DNA of 64,000 nucleotides, from positions 1,922,001 to 1,986,000 of the forward strand of contig NZ_CP067019.1 in NCBI RefSeq assembly GCF_016599715.1, given 5' to 3'. The stretch comes from Acinetobacter sp. CS-2 (GTDB lineage: Bacteria > Pseudomonadota > Gammaproteobacteria > Pseudomonadales > Moraxellaceae). The notes under the pieces are model-generated. The model had not been told where the DNA came from and ran no database searches. It saw only the letters and a program-made list of their open reading frames with translations. A program made the position numbers and the translations under genes. Of the stretch, positions 18,066 to 26,147 are shown piece after piece; the first letter of the stretch is position 1, and the number at the start of each line of letters is the position of its first letter.

Positions 18066-18890
18066 TTACAAATGTAGCTCTGCCTGCATATATAATTTTG
18101 CATAACCTGAAATTTCAATCCGTTCATTTTCAAGCAGTTCACAATATAATTTTCCCCCACGTGCAGATGCCTGATCAGCCAGAATATCTTTTTTGCCCAA
18201 TTTCTCTGCCCAAAGTGGCGCAATCGCGGTATGAATTGAACCAGTAACCGGATCTTCATCAATGCCATTAGCGGGAGCAAAATAACGCGATATACAATCA
18301 TAAGGCGCAGCAGCCTGAGCAGTAATGGCCAGGTCCAGAACACGCTTGGGTTGGGTTTTCTCGGCTTGATTGAGTGTCCATTGTTTGAATAATTCCAGAT
18401 TGGGCTTTTCATCCCGTACATCTTGTGGATTTGCATATTCCATAATGTAGGCCTGATGATTTAAATAAACATTTTTAAATGGCTTGCTTAAAATTTGCTT
18501 TAAAACTTCAGGATAATGGGTAACTTTTTTTGCACGGCGAATCGGAAAGTTCATTTTGATTTTACCATCAGCCTCCTGGCTTACTACAAAAATACCGAGC
18601 TCTTTAACATGAAACCGAAGAGTTTTCGCAGCGGTATAATCTTTGAATAGTACAAAACTGCTGGCTAGCGTTGCATGTCCACAAAAGTTCACTTCTGTGG
18701 TTGGGGTAAACCAGCGGATTTCATAGTTTTCTGCATCAAGCATTTTTACAAAAGCAGTTTCTGCCAGATTATTTTCTAAGGCGATATTTTGCATCAAGAC
18801 CTCATCCAGCCAGTATTCAGTCACAATCACTGCCGCAGGATTTCCTTTAAACAGTTCCGTTGTGAAGGCATCCACCTGATACATTTTCAT
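18066..18890 (-). CDS. PhzF family isomerase
   Basis: Member of the PhzF/diaminopimelate-epimerase-like fold. It has the N-terminal VDAFTTELFKGNPAAVIV, the catalytic glutamate in NNLAETAFV and VNFCGHATLAS. The C-terminal half contains ISRYFAPANGIDEDPVTGS, a family hallmark. 274 residues is normal. No phenazine genes are nearby, so this is one of the many PhzF homologues of unknown substrate. Confidence 0.92.
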   Translation of the reverse strand: MKMYQVDAFTTELFKGNPAAVIVTEYWLDEVLMQNIALENNLAETAFVKMLDAENYEIRWFTPTTEVNFCGHATLASSFVLFKDYTAAKTLRFHVKELGIFVVSQEADGKIKMNFPIRRAKKVTHYPEVLKQILSKPFKNVYLNHQAYIMEYANPQDVRDEKPNLELFKQWTLNQAEKTQPKRVLDLAITAQAAAPYDCISRYFAPANGIDEDPVTGSIHTAIAPLWAEKLGKKDILADQASARGGKLYCELLENERIEISGYAKLYMQAELHL

Positions 18891-18947
18891 ATTGATCTCC
18901 CCAATTTTAGATTCAGCACTTTGTATGTTCTAAATGTAATACAGACA

Positions 18948-19142
18948 TTATTGCTGCAAGTATTCCATAGCGTGCTTTTTAAAAACAAAAAGCTGATCGA
19001 GAAAGACTGTTTTTGTATCCGCCTGCAGATCAGCAACTTTATGTATAAATACTGGCCTATTAATTGCGATTTTCCCCTGGAAAAAACCTGGCTTTAAGGC
19101 TAGCTTATCCATATCTATATCATTGATTTCTATCTTATGCAT
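18948..19142 (-). CDS. possible small protein, unknown
   Basis: 64-codon frame (MHKIEINDIDMDKLALKPGF...) divergent from gloB; the two start codons overlap inside an ATGCAT palindrome at 19137-19142. GGA lies 7 bases upstream of the ATG. The composition is protein-like and no other gene covers 18948-19136, but I recognise no family. It may be a real small gene or chance. Confidence 0.35.
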   Translation of the reverse strand: MHKIEINDIDMDKLALKPGFFQGKIAINRPVFIHKVADLQADTKTVFLDQLFVFKKHAMEYLQQ

Positions 19143-19868
19143 TTTCAAGTCCATATGATTGATGTGAAAAATCAATTGCAGAACTATATCTGGTTATTAG
19201 AACATATCCCGAGTAAAGAAGTAGTTGCAGTTGACCCTACTGAAGCACATCTGGTCGAAGAATTTTGTACAGCGAAAGGTTTAAAGCTGACTCAGATCTG
19301 GCTGACACATTGGCATAAAGACCATATTGGCGGTGTGCCCGAGCTTTTACAAAATCGTCATATCCCCGTTTATGGTCCACGGGAAGAATTAAGCAAAGTT
19401 CCTTTTATCACTCATCCCCTGCAACATGAAAATCATCTTAGTTTTCATGATTTAAATATTGAGATTATTGCCGTACCTGGACATACACTGGGGCATATCG
19501 TTTATTTTATTGATGCGCTGGATGTACTTTTCTGTGGCGATACATTGTTTGCCATGGGTTGTGGCCGTGTGTTCGAAGGAACATATGAGCAAATGTACCA
19601 TTCGCTGAACCGTCTGGCTGCTTTGCCAGCACGTACCAAAGTCTACTGCACCCATGAATATACACTGGCAAATGCCAAGTTTGCTTTACATGTCGAACCT
19701 GACAACCTGGCGATTCAGCAGCGCTTCGAACAGGTGGAAGCACTGCGTATGCTCGGTCAAAGTACCTTACCAAGTAGCATTGAACTGGAACTGCAAACCA
19801 ATCCCTTTTTAAGGGTGGACAGCGTGGAAGAATTTCGGCACATACGACAGTTAAAAGATAACTTTTAA
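19137..19868 (+). CDS. gloB: hydroxyacylglutathione hydrolase (glyoxalase II)
   Basis: Metallo-beta-lactamase fold hydrolase that cleaves S-lactoylglutathione in methylglyoxal detoxification. The metal motif THWHKDH is near residues 57-63, followed by VPGHTLGHIVYF, FCGDTLFAMGCGRVFEG and CTHEYTLANAKFA, all glyoxalase II marks. 243 residues. The start MHFQVHMIDVKNQLQNYIW resembles the family N-terminus I recall; there is no clear ribosome site before it, and an internal ATG at 19155 is possible. Confidence 0.92.
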   Translation: MHFQVHMIDVKNQLQNYIWLLEHIPSKEVVAVDPTEAHLVEEFCTAKGLKLTQIWLTHWHKDHIGGVPELLQNRHIPVYGPREELSKVPFITHPLQHENHLSFHDLNIEIIAVPGHTLGHIVYFIDALDVLFCGDTLFAMGCGRVFEGTYEQMYHSLNRLAALPARTKVYCTHEYTLANAKFALHVEPDNLAIQQRFEQVEALRMLGQSTLPSSIELELQTNPFLRVDSVEEFRHIRQLKDNF

Positions 19869-19897
19869 TGGGTGTAGCATGTAGCAGCGATGACAGT

Positions 19898-20170
19898 TTA
19901 TAAAATTTGATGGGTTTGGGTATAAGCATCGAGCTCGGCTTGCGTAACCACTTTGGTGACATGCATCTCGTCCACACGAACTAGCAGTAACCCACCTAAA
20001 GCCGGTTGATAACGACGGGCGCTGCCAAAAGGCGTATAGGACACTTTGGATTGTTCGCCGAAAAATAGCCAGTCCTCATGGCCCAGCATAACAGCAACAG
20101 GTACCTGACCTTGTTGCTGCATCTGCTGAATTTGCTTGATTACATTCTGTTCAATAGTTTCTGTGGTCAT
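19898..20170 (-). CDS. hypothetical protein
   Basis: About 90 residues starting MTTETIEQNVIKQIQQM, with a Gln-rich first helix and a compact C-terminal part (YTPFGSARRYQPALGGLLLV). The longer frame opens at GTG 20206. No family recognised, no signal peptide. It converges with gloB, 29 bp between ends. The codon pattern looks coding. Confidence 0.6.
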   Translation of the reverse strand: MTTETIEQNVIKQIQQMQQQGQVPVAVMLGHEDWLFFGEQSKVSYTPFGSARRYQPALGGLLLVRVDEMHVTKVVTQAELDAYTQTHQIL

Positions 20171-20206
20171 TACAATCCAGTCTTCACCTTGATCAACATT
20201 TTGCAC

Positions 20207-20663
20207 CTGCCAGAATTCAATAAATTCTCTTGGTACAATGTCATATATTTTATCTTTTTTTTAAATATGAAGCACTGTCATTTTTGGCGGCTATTGATTT
20301 GTGAATAAAATGACATGGCTGTTCCACTTCAGTTCGGTATTCTCCCCCCAATTTATTCTTCCCCAAAACTGCTCAAAGATAAAAACATTCATGCTCTACT
20401 TAAAATTGTGTTTAAATATTTCCATTTCAAAAAATCAAGAAAATAGGCTAAAATAAATAAAAATCAATAATATGTAAAATAATTCCTTGAATACAAGATT
20501 AGTTTTATCCGCAATTTAATTATTATTTACGCATTTCTTGCATAAAAAAAATACAAAATATTTATTTTATAAAAAACCTGTTCAAGCTACCCTTTAAAAA
20601 AATATCTGCATCCCTATTAATTATTTAATAGCGGTCAGTATCTAATACACAAGGAGTTCTCTC
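20207..20663. other. AT-rich intergenic region
   Basis: 457 bp with no convincing coding frame. It contains an inverted repeat TGTCATTTT (20276-20284) / AAAATGACA (20307-20315) and must hold the promoters of both flanking small genes. I see nothing else that stands out. Confidence 0.6.
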
Positions 20664-20867
20664 GTGAAGAAAGTTGTTAAGGCAAAAAATTTAATTGCAT
20701 TTCGTATTTGGTTAGAAAAATTGGGCTATTCAGTAAAATCATTGACTGATAATCGTGGGTTTACCTTTAGCTTCAAAAAAGAATACGGTCTGGTCACATG
20801 TGATTTAGCAGGTAATGCACTTGCCATGCAACTTGGTGAAGAATTCGAAGATCATTTAAAAGCTTAA
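20664..20867 (+). CDS. small hypothetical protein
   Basis: 67 residues starting at GTG behind a perfect AAGGAG seven bases upstream. The sequence is basic at the N-terminus (MKKVVKAKNLIAFRIWLEKL) and acidic at the C-terminus (LGEEFEDHLKA), with one beta-rich centre (NRGFTFSFKKEYGLVTCDL). No domain recognised. The strong ribosome site and own terminator suggest a well-expressed small protein. Confidence 0.75.
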   Translation: MKKVVKAKNLIAFRIWLEKLGYSVKSLTDNRGFTFSFKKEYGLVTCDLAGNALAMQLGEEFEDHLKA

Positions 20868-20924
20868 AAGACTATTGGTCATTTTGGATTAGGACAAAAC
20901 AATAATAATTTTAAATCTATTTTT

Positions 20925-20948
20925 AAAAGCCCATTTTTTGGGCTTTTT
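20925..20948 (+). terminator. terminator after the 67-residue gene
   Basis: AAAAGCCC pairs with GGGCTTTT around a loop of T, then TTAT. Confidence 0.85.
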
Positions 20949-20978
20949 ATTTATGTTCACTTTTTACAGGCAATAAAA

Positions 20979-21002
20979 AAGCAAGGTCTATTTACCTTGC
21001 TT
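20979..21002 (-). terminator. terminator of the tRNA array
   Basis: AAGCAAGGT/ACCTTGCTT hairpin followed by T residues on the minus strand, just past tRNA-Leu(CAG). Confidence 0.8.
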
Positions 21003-21007
21003 TAATA

Positions 21008-21093
21008 TGGTGGGGATAGAGAGACTCGAACTCTCACGCCCAGAGGGCGCTGCGACCTGAACACAGTGCGTCTACCAATTCCGCCATATCCCC
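21008..21093 (-). tRNA. tRNA-Leu (CAG)
   Basis: 86 bases including an encoded CCA. Acceptor GGGGATA pairs with TATCCCC. The anticodon stem CTGTG/CGCAG holds loop TTCAGGT, anticodon CAG. It has the long variable arm expected of tRNA-Leu and a GTTCGAGTC T-loop. Confidence 0.95.
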
Positions 21094-21135
21094 GTCAGGA
21101 CCAGCTTAGTGCTGGATTTTTCTTACAACAAAAAA

Positions 21136-21154
21136 GCAAGGTAGCTTACCTTGC
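21136..21154 (-). terminator. terminator-like hairpin inside the tRNA array
   Basis: GCAAGGTA/TACCTTGC with a T run on the minus strand, between tRNA-Leu(UAG) and tRNA-Leu(CAG). It is nearly the same sequence as the hairpin at 20979-21002, so it looks like part of a duplicated unit. Confidence 0.65.
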
Positions 21155-21164
21155 CTTAATATGA

Positions 21165-21249
21165 TGGTGGGGACGGAGAGACTCGAACTCTCACACCTTG
21201 CGGCGCTGGAACCTAAATCCAGTGCGTCTACCAATTTCGCCACGTCCCC
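21165..21249 (-). tRNA. tRNA-Leu (UAG), copy 1
   Basis: 85 bases with encoded CCA. Acceptor GGGGACG/CGTCCCC; anticodon stem CTGGA/TCCAG with loop TTTAGGT, anticodon UAG; long variable arm. Identical to the copy at 21395-21479. Confidence 0.95.
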
Positions 21250-21286
21250 ATCAGGGTACCAACTGTGTGTTGGATTTTTTAAAGCT

Positions 21287-21360
21287 TGGCAGAGGATCAA
21301 GGATTCGAACCTTGACGAACGGTTTTGGAGACCGTCATGCTACCATTACACCAATCCTCT
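21287..21360 (-). tRNA. tRNA-Trp (CCA)
   Basis: 74 bases with encoded CCA. Acceptor AGAGGAT/ATCCTCT; anticodon stem ACGGT/ACCGT with loop CTCCAAA, anticodon CCA; T-stem CAAGG/CCTTG. The D-stem relies on G-U pairs. Confidence 0.9.
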
Positions 21361-21394
21361 GTAACCTAATTATCAAACTATGCTGATATTTAAG

Positions 21395-21479
21395 TGGTGG
21401 GGACGGAGAGACTCGAACTCTCACACCTTGCGGCGCTGGAACCTAAATCCAGTGCGTCTACCAATTTCGCCACGTCCCC
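21395..21479 (-). tRNA. tRNA-Leu (UAG), copy 2
   Basis: Same 85-base sequence as the gene at 21165-21249, including anticodon UAG and encoded CCA. It is the first gene of the minus-strand array, so the array promoter should lie between 21480 and about 21560. Confidence 0.95.
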
Positions 21480-21586
21480 AATGGCTGTGTATATTATAGA
21501 GATCGATTCCTGATGACAAGACCTTTTTATGAAAAATCCACTTGTTTGTTTAAATAAAAAACAAAAAACGTTTTTCTGTATTTTTC

Positions 21587-22444
21587 TTAAGCATTTTCAG
21601 TGACTAAGCAGCATTTTATTGTAGCAATGTCGGTAAATCTCTGCTGTTTTTGCTTGGCCAACATGCCACATAAAAGCTGTTTAAATGCTAAATAAGGTTG
21701 TGGCAGTTCAATATTTAGCTGCTGGCAATGCAAATAGGCCCAATCGTGATAATTTTTTGCACTCAGGCGCTGATTGTTCAACCATTCATACAGAATAATA
21801 CCCAACGCATAAATATCCGTTTGCACGGTTTTTTCAGAACCCTGAAAAAGTTCAGGTGCCATATAGCGTGGTGTTGCCGTTAGATTTTTCGGATTGTGGA
21901 TTGCATTGATTTTTTGTACCTGCTCAAAATCGATTAAACATGCGCGGTTTTGATATTTAACCAGGTGCTCATGTTTTAAATCACCATGAATCCAACCCAA
22001 CTGATGCAACTGATCCACGGCATCTAAAAGCTTCAAGAATGTCTGTTTGATCTGTTGTAGTGACATCTCGGCACAATTACCAAGCAATAAGTCTGCATCG
22101 CTTAGAATCAATGCTGCACTGCCCGACATGTGTGATTCAGCCAGGCTTTTAAAATTAGAAATCATTTGAAAAGGCAATAAAAAATCAGGCTGGCTGCTGG
22201 CAGAATTAGCTTGAGCTAAAAATTGCTGATAAAAAAGCAGTTCATTTCGAAACCCGTCTTCAATACTGGGGTGGCTATTTAAGCTTTGGGTTTTTAACCA
22301 ATAACGTTGTTGCTGATATTCAAAGGTATATAAACAACGCCCAAAAGTTAAACTTTTGGGCTTGGTCTTTAACATTAAATGGATATTAGAAAAATCCACA
22401 TCTTTAAACTGCAATAAATTCTGCGGTTTTTTTCTCTGGATCAT
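21587..22444 (-). CDS. protein kinase-like protein
   Basis: Cytoplasmic eukaryotic-type kinase fold, 285 residues. A candidate ATP lysine is in YWLKTQ (about 51), the catalytic loop is HGDLKHEH (153-160), the metal motif reads DFE instead of DFG (172-174), and APE lies in TPRYMAPELF. The C-lobe has TDIYALGIILYEW. Key Asp and Lys are kept, so activity is plausible; the target is unknown. The ATG at 22444 lies inside the patatin gene and the two frames overlap by 41 bp, which suggests coupled expression; internal starts are possible. Confidence 0.8.
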   Translation of the reverse strand: MIQRKKPQNLLQFKDVDFSNIHLMLKTKPKSLTFGRCLYTFEYQQQRYWLKTQSLNSHPSIEDGFRNELLFYQQFLAQANSASSQPDFLLPFQMISNFKSLAESHMSGSAALILSDADLLLGNCAEMSLQQIKQTFLKLLDAVDQLHQLGWIHGDLKHEHLVKYQNRACLIDFEQVQKINAIHNPKNLTATPRYMAPELFQGSEKTVQTDIYALGIILYEWLNNQRLSAKNYHDWAYLHCQQLNIELPQPYLAFKQLLCGMLAKQKQQRFTDIATIKCCLVTENA

Positions 22445-23915
22445 GCTGATAACTTAAAAGCTCTAAACAGTGCTGAATGGTTTTACCTACACGGGCATGG
22501 GTTTCGATAGAAGATATTTTCGGCCAGGTTGCCCGCTCCCCTTCTCTTTGCAATAACTTGAACAAATATGGGCGTGGATTCTGGAACATGTAACTATAAT
22601 GGCGCAGACTATAATCACCTACAATATTCACATCCCCATAATAACCTTGATCAATCACCCCATATCCATGATCGAGCAAACGGCGTACAGGAGGAAGCAT
22701 TCCAACTCGGCCACGCGCAAAATCCATAATTCCCTTGGTAATAACTTTGCCCTGACGACGTACAATGCGCTCTGGCCAGCTCATCACATCTCGACGGTAG
22801 CGTTCTGCATCACTTTGCATGAATGGCACAATATGTGGATTCACCTGACTGGCAATGGTGTAATTTAAGTTATACAGTCGCGCCATTTTTTCTTGCGGGA
22901 AATCACTTCTTACACTGCCGTCTACCCAACGGGTATTGGACATATAAGGGGTCAATTTGCCATCGTAACGCTTACTGGTGAGCTTAACTGGTGGAAACAG
23001 GATGGGCACAGCACAGGATGCCAACACCGCACTCCAAACCAGTAAATCTGGCGAAGTATAAGTATTCATGATGCGGGCTTGTTGTGAGGTGTCATAAGGT
23101 GCTACAGCGACATTAATATGTAAACCGGAAGTTTTAAAGGCTTCTTCAAATGTCACATCACCCAAGTTTTCAATCAGGAATTTTTTCAGGTATTTTACAT
23201 CGGCAAAACCACCGTTTCCCTTTAAAAGGTCACCAAATTTACGAAAGTGAAAAGCTTCGGTAAAAAAGTTTTCACCATTTAAAAGACCGGTAATATCTGA
23301 AGGTTTTGAAGTACCGAGCATGGTGGTCATGATTGCCCCGGCACTCGAACCGGATAATACTTTAGGCATTAAATCCTGTTCAAGCAGTGCTTTACATACG
23401 CCGGTATGAAACAGTCCTAAAGTTGCTCCACCTGAAAACATGATCGCAGGCTGGCCATAAGCTTTTTTACACTGCTGAAAGAACTCTATTTTTTTTTCCA
23501 TAGGCAAGCAAGTACAGTTGCTCGAAGCAATGTAAGCCAGGCTTTCACTGACTTCTTCCACATAATCTTCAATAATTTTTTTAGTGCCCACATAGGTAGC
23601 ATTAAAAAGCATGGGATGTGCAATATTTGCGATATCGTAGCTTAAACCTTCACGCAATATATACATGAGATCTTGGGTACGTTTTTGAAAACGGTAGCGT
23701 TTTAACCTGCTTAATCGCCCAGAAATAATTTCGGCATCAAAATAAGGTGAACAGTTATCCAATTTCCATTCTTGAGCACCGGATTCTTCATCTATTTTTA
23801 GGGCAATGCTTTTCCATTCTTCATATGTTTCAGCCGCAGCGAGCTGACTTTTTAATTTTTTTATACGGTATGCTTGATGTGGATTAATATTTGTCGTGAA
23901 ATCATTAAATAACAT
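22404..23915 (-). CDS. patatin-like phospholipase with DUF3336 N-terminus
   Basis: 503 residues. Residues about 1-140 look like the DUF3336 helical region of bacterial and fungal patatin-type lipases. The patatin core follows: oxyanion glycines SGGATLGLFH (161-170), nucleophile elbow GSSAG with Ser191, and the dyad aspartate in WVDGSVRSD. Members hydrolyse acyl chains from phospholipids or triacylglycerol. No signal peptide is visible. First gene of a two-gene unit with the kinase-like protein. Confidence 0.9.
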   Translation of the reverse strand: MLFNDFTTNINPHQAYRIKKLKSQLAAAETYEEWKSIALKIDEESGAQEWKLDNCSPYFDAEIISGRLSRLKRYRFQKRTQDLMYILREGLSYDIANIAHPMLFNATYVGTKKIIEDYVEEVSESLAYIASSNCTCLPMEKKIEFFQQCKKAYGQPAIMFSGGATLGLFHTGVCKALLEQDLMPKVLSGSSAGAIMTTMLGTSKPSDITGLLNGENFFTEAFHFRKFGDLLKGNGGFADVKYLKKFLIENLGDVTFEEAFKTSGLHINVAVAPYDTSQQARIMNTYTSPDLLVWSAVLASCAVPILFPPVKLTSKRYDGKLTPYMSNTRWVDGSVRSDFPQEKMARLYNLNYTIASQVNPHIVPFMQSDAERYRRDVMSWPERIVRRQGKVITKGIMDFARGRVGMLPPVRRLLDHGYGVIDQGYYGDVNIVGDYSLRHYSYMFQNPRPYLFKLLQREGERATWPKISSIETHARVGKTIQHCLELLSYQHDPEKKTAEFIAV

Positions 23916-24103
23916 ATCTATCCCTCAAACACTTTCATTGTTATTTCCTGTCCCTGATCGGGTATCGAACATCATCTTTGTACAATCAACAAGTGATTAA
24001 TCCATCATCATACCGCCTATTCAATTGGCAAACTATGGCTATTTGACATACAGTTTCCATGTAAAATGACCTTTTTCACTTTATCCGTATAAGCTGAACC
24101 ATC

Positions 24104-24976
24104 ATGGCAACAATTGATTTACCTGACAATATATTACAAGTTCTTTCGACTGTACTCCAACAGCTACAGCAAAACCTACCTGAACTGAAACAAGAAACCA
24201 ACTTTGAAGCTTCGGCTTATAAGTGGCAAAATAAACAATTAAACGCCATTCAGCAGCCTAAAAAAATCTATTTGGACGATTTAAAAGGTATAGAAAAACA
24301 AAAAGAAAAAGTGATTCAAAATACCCGGCAATTTTTAAAAGGCTTGCCTGCCAACGATGTACTACTGACTGGCTCACGCGGCACAGGGAAATCCTCAATT
24401 GTACGTGCATTATTAACCGAGTATGAATCTGAAGGCTTGCGTTTAATTGAAATTGAACGTGATGATTTGGCCGATTTGCCGATGATTCAGAAATTGATTG
24501 AAAATCGTCCTGAAAAATTTATTGTCTATTGTGATGACCTGGCTTTTAACGCAGAAGATGAAAACTATCGCAGTTTAAAAAGTGTATTGGATGGTTCATT
24601 ACAATCCGGTTCAAGCAATTTTATTATTTATGCCACCAGCAACCGCCGTCATTTATTGCCGGAATTTATGCATGAAAACACCCCGATAACGCGTATGGAT
24701 GTTCCTCAATACACCGAGCTACACCCACAAGAAGCCATTGAAGAAAAAATTTCACTGTCTGACCGTTTCGGTATGTGGCTGTCGTTCTATCCGATGGATC
24801 AAAACTTATACCTGGAAATCGTGCAGCACTATTTAGCAAAAGCTGGTATGTCCATGACAGATGAAGTACGCGCCGAAGCCTTAAGATGGTGTCAGGCACG
24901 TGGACAGCGTTCAGGGCGTGCAGCGTATCAATTCTCTAAGCATTGGATTGGATCACAACTACTTCAGTCTCAATAA
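24104..24976 (+). CDS. DUF815 family AAA ATPase
   Basis: 290 residues. Walker A is LLTGSRGTGKSS, Walker B is FIVYCDDLAF, and a sensor follows in IIYATSNRRHLLPEFM. The layout matches the DUF815 ATP-binding family, whose role is not established. Divergent from the patatin gene with a 188-bp shared upstream region. Its downstream hairpin is followed at once by the IS30 element. Confidence 0.88.
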   Translation: MATIDLPDNILQVLSTVLQQLQQNLPELKQETNFEASAYKWQNKQLNAIQQPKKIYLDDLKGIEKQKEKVIQNTRQFLKGLPANDVLLTGSRGTGKSSIVRALLTEYESEGLRLIEIERDDLADLPMIQKLIENRPEKFIVYCDDLAFNAEDENYRSLKSVLDGSLQSGSSNFIIYATSNRRHLLPEFMHENTPITRMDVPQYTELHPQEAIEEKISLSDRFGMWLSFYPMDQNLYLEIVQHYLAKAGMSMTDEVRAEALRWCQARGQRSGRAAYQFSKHWIGSQLLQSQ

Positions 24977-24997
24977 TTAGCTTAAATTTGTGAACAC

Positions 24998-25026
24998 TGG
25001 AAAAGAATCTCTCATATTCTTTTCCA
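24998..25026 (+). terminator. hairpin after the DUF815 gene
   Basis: TGGAAAAGAAT pairs perfectly with ATTCTTTTCCA (11 bp, 7-base loop). There is no T run after it, so termination strength is uncertain. The IS30-family element begins within about four bases of its right arm. Confidence 0.6.
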
Positions 25027-25030
25027 AAAC

Positions 25031-25055
25031 GCAGATTCAAATCCCAAGTGCAACA
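25031..25055. repeat. IS30-family left inverted repeat
   Basis: Partner of 26079-26103; the shared inner core is CAAGTGCAACA and the shared outer segment is GATTCAA. Confidence 0.75.
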
Positions 25056-25134
25056 CATTTGTAGTTAGTTGAAAAAGTTAGGTGTATTCATAGAATCATT
25101 ATGACTTTTTCAACTCGCAATTGGAAAGCACACA

Positions 25135-26097
25135 ATGAAGAAATACACCCAACTTTCTCAAGATGAAAGATACGAAATTTATGCTACTTTGAAAAGTAAA
25201 AGTTCAATCGCTACCCTTGCTCGGGAGTTAGGACGTTCACGATCAACCATCTACCGTGAATTAAAAAGAAATACTGGGCAACGTGGATATAGAGCTCAAC
25301 AGGCAGCTAAATTTGCAAGTCAAAGACGGTACTGTCCTTCATCATCAATGACAGCATTTGCCTTCGCTTATATTGATTATTTGATTGGTTTGGACTGGTC
25401 ACCAGAACAAATTTCAGGTGCTTTAACACAACGCGGTTGGCTGGATGTACCTTCACATGAGTGGATTTACCAGTACATTTATCAAGATAAATCAAAAGGC
25501 GGTAAACTTCATCTACACTTAAGGCATCAGAAGAAATATCGAAAACGCGGTTACAAAAACACGGATCGTAGGGGTCAAATCATTGATAAAACAAGTATTC
25601 ACTGCCGAGACCAGGTCATTGATCAACGACAACGTTTAGGAGATTTCGAAGGTGACACGGTGATTGGTAAACATCATAAAGGTGCTTTATTGACACTCGT
25701 TGATCGAAAGAGCCTGTATGTACATATTGTTCATTTAGGGCCAACGAGAGCATCCTCTCAAACGATTACTTGTGCATTAGATCGTTTACAAATGAGCCAT
25801 GCTTATAGTGTGACATTTGATAATGGCAAAGAATTTTCCGAACATAAAAGAATTACTGATGCTGGCATAGAGACGTATTTTGCTGATCCTTACAAGTCTA
25901 TTCAGCGAGCTAGAAATGAAAATACGAATGGTTTAATCCGTCAATATCTGCCAAAATCATCATCGTTTGATGACGTGTCAAACGAACAAATAGAGCAGAT
26001 AGAATTTGCACTCAACCATCGTCCTAGAAAAACACTAGGTTGGTATACACCGAGTGAAGTTATGGCTGGTTTTTATACTGTTGCACTTGCCGCTTGA
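25135..26097 (+). CDS. IS30-family transposase
   Basis: 320 residues, full length. An N-terminal HTH of IS30 type (YTQLSQDERYEIYATLKS, then LARELGRSRSTIYRELKRN) is followed by a DDE catalytic domain: first Asp in GDFEGDTVIG, second in VTFDNGKEF, glutamate in RARNENTNGLIRQYLP. The C-terminal codons and stop lie inside the right inverted repeat. Intact, so the element could be active. Confidence 0.95.
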   Translation: MKKYTQLSQDERYEIYATLKSKSSIATLARELGRSRSTIYRELKRNTGQRGYRAQQAAKFASQRRYCPSSSMTAFAFAYIDYLIGLDWSPEQISGALTQRGWLDVPSHEWIYQYIYQDKSKGGKLHLHLRHQKKYRKRGYKNTDRRGQIIDKTSIHCRDQVIDQRQRLGDFEGDTVIGKHHKGALLTLVDRKSLYVHIVHLGPTRASSQTITCALDRLQMSHAYSVTFDNGKEFSEHKRITDAGIETYFADPYKSIQRARNENTNGLIRQYLPKSSSFDDVSNEQIEQIEFALNHRPRKTLGWYTPSEVMAGFYTVALAA

Positions 26098-26103
26098 ATC
26101 CGC
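26079..26103. repeat. IS30-family right inverted repeat
   Basis: Reversed, it matches 25031-25055 at 20 of 25 positions, including an unbroken CAAGTGCAACA core. The transposase stop codon is inside it. Confidence 0.75.
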
Positions 26104-26110
26104 CAAATTA

Positions 26111-26135
26111 AAAAAGAGGCTCTCGCCTCTTTTTT
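26111..26135 (-). terminator. tsaD terminator
   Basis: GAGGC-TCTC-GCCTC with A and T runs on either side, so it can act on both strands; 13 bp past the tsaD stop. Confidence 0.9.
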
Positions 26136-26147
26136 AATTCTTTATAT

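Larger units (their letters stand above)
25030..26104 (+). mobile_element. IS30-family insertion sequence, intact
   Basis: About 1,075 bp. Imperfect terminal inverted repeats: 25031-25055 and 26079-26103 match at 20 of 25 positions when one is reversed. A possible 3-bp AAA target duplication flanks it (25027-25029 and 26105-26107); ends are uncertain by a base or two because the flanks are A-rich. It carries one complete transposase. It sits between the DUF815 hairpin and the tsaD terminator and breaks no gene. Confidence 0.85.

Noticed and set aside
21106..21386. Several short frames on both strands
   Set aside because: They lie across tRNA genes and are products of tRNA sequence.
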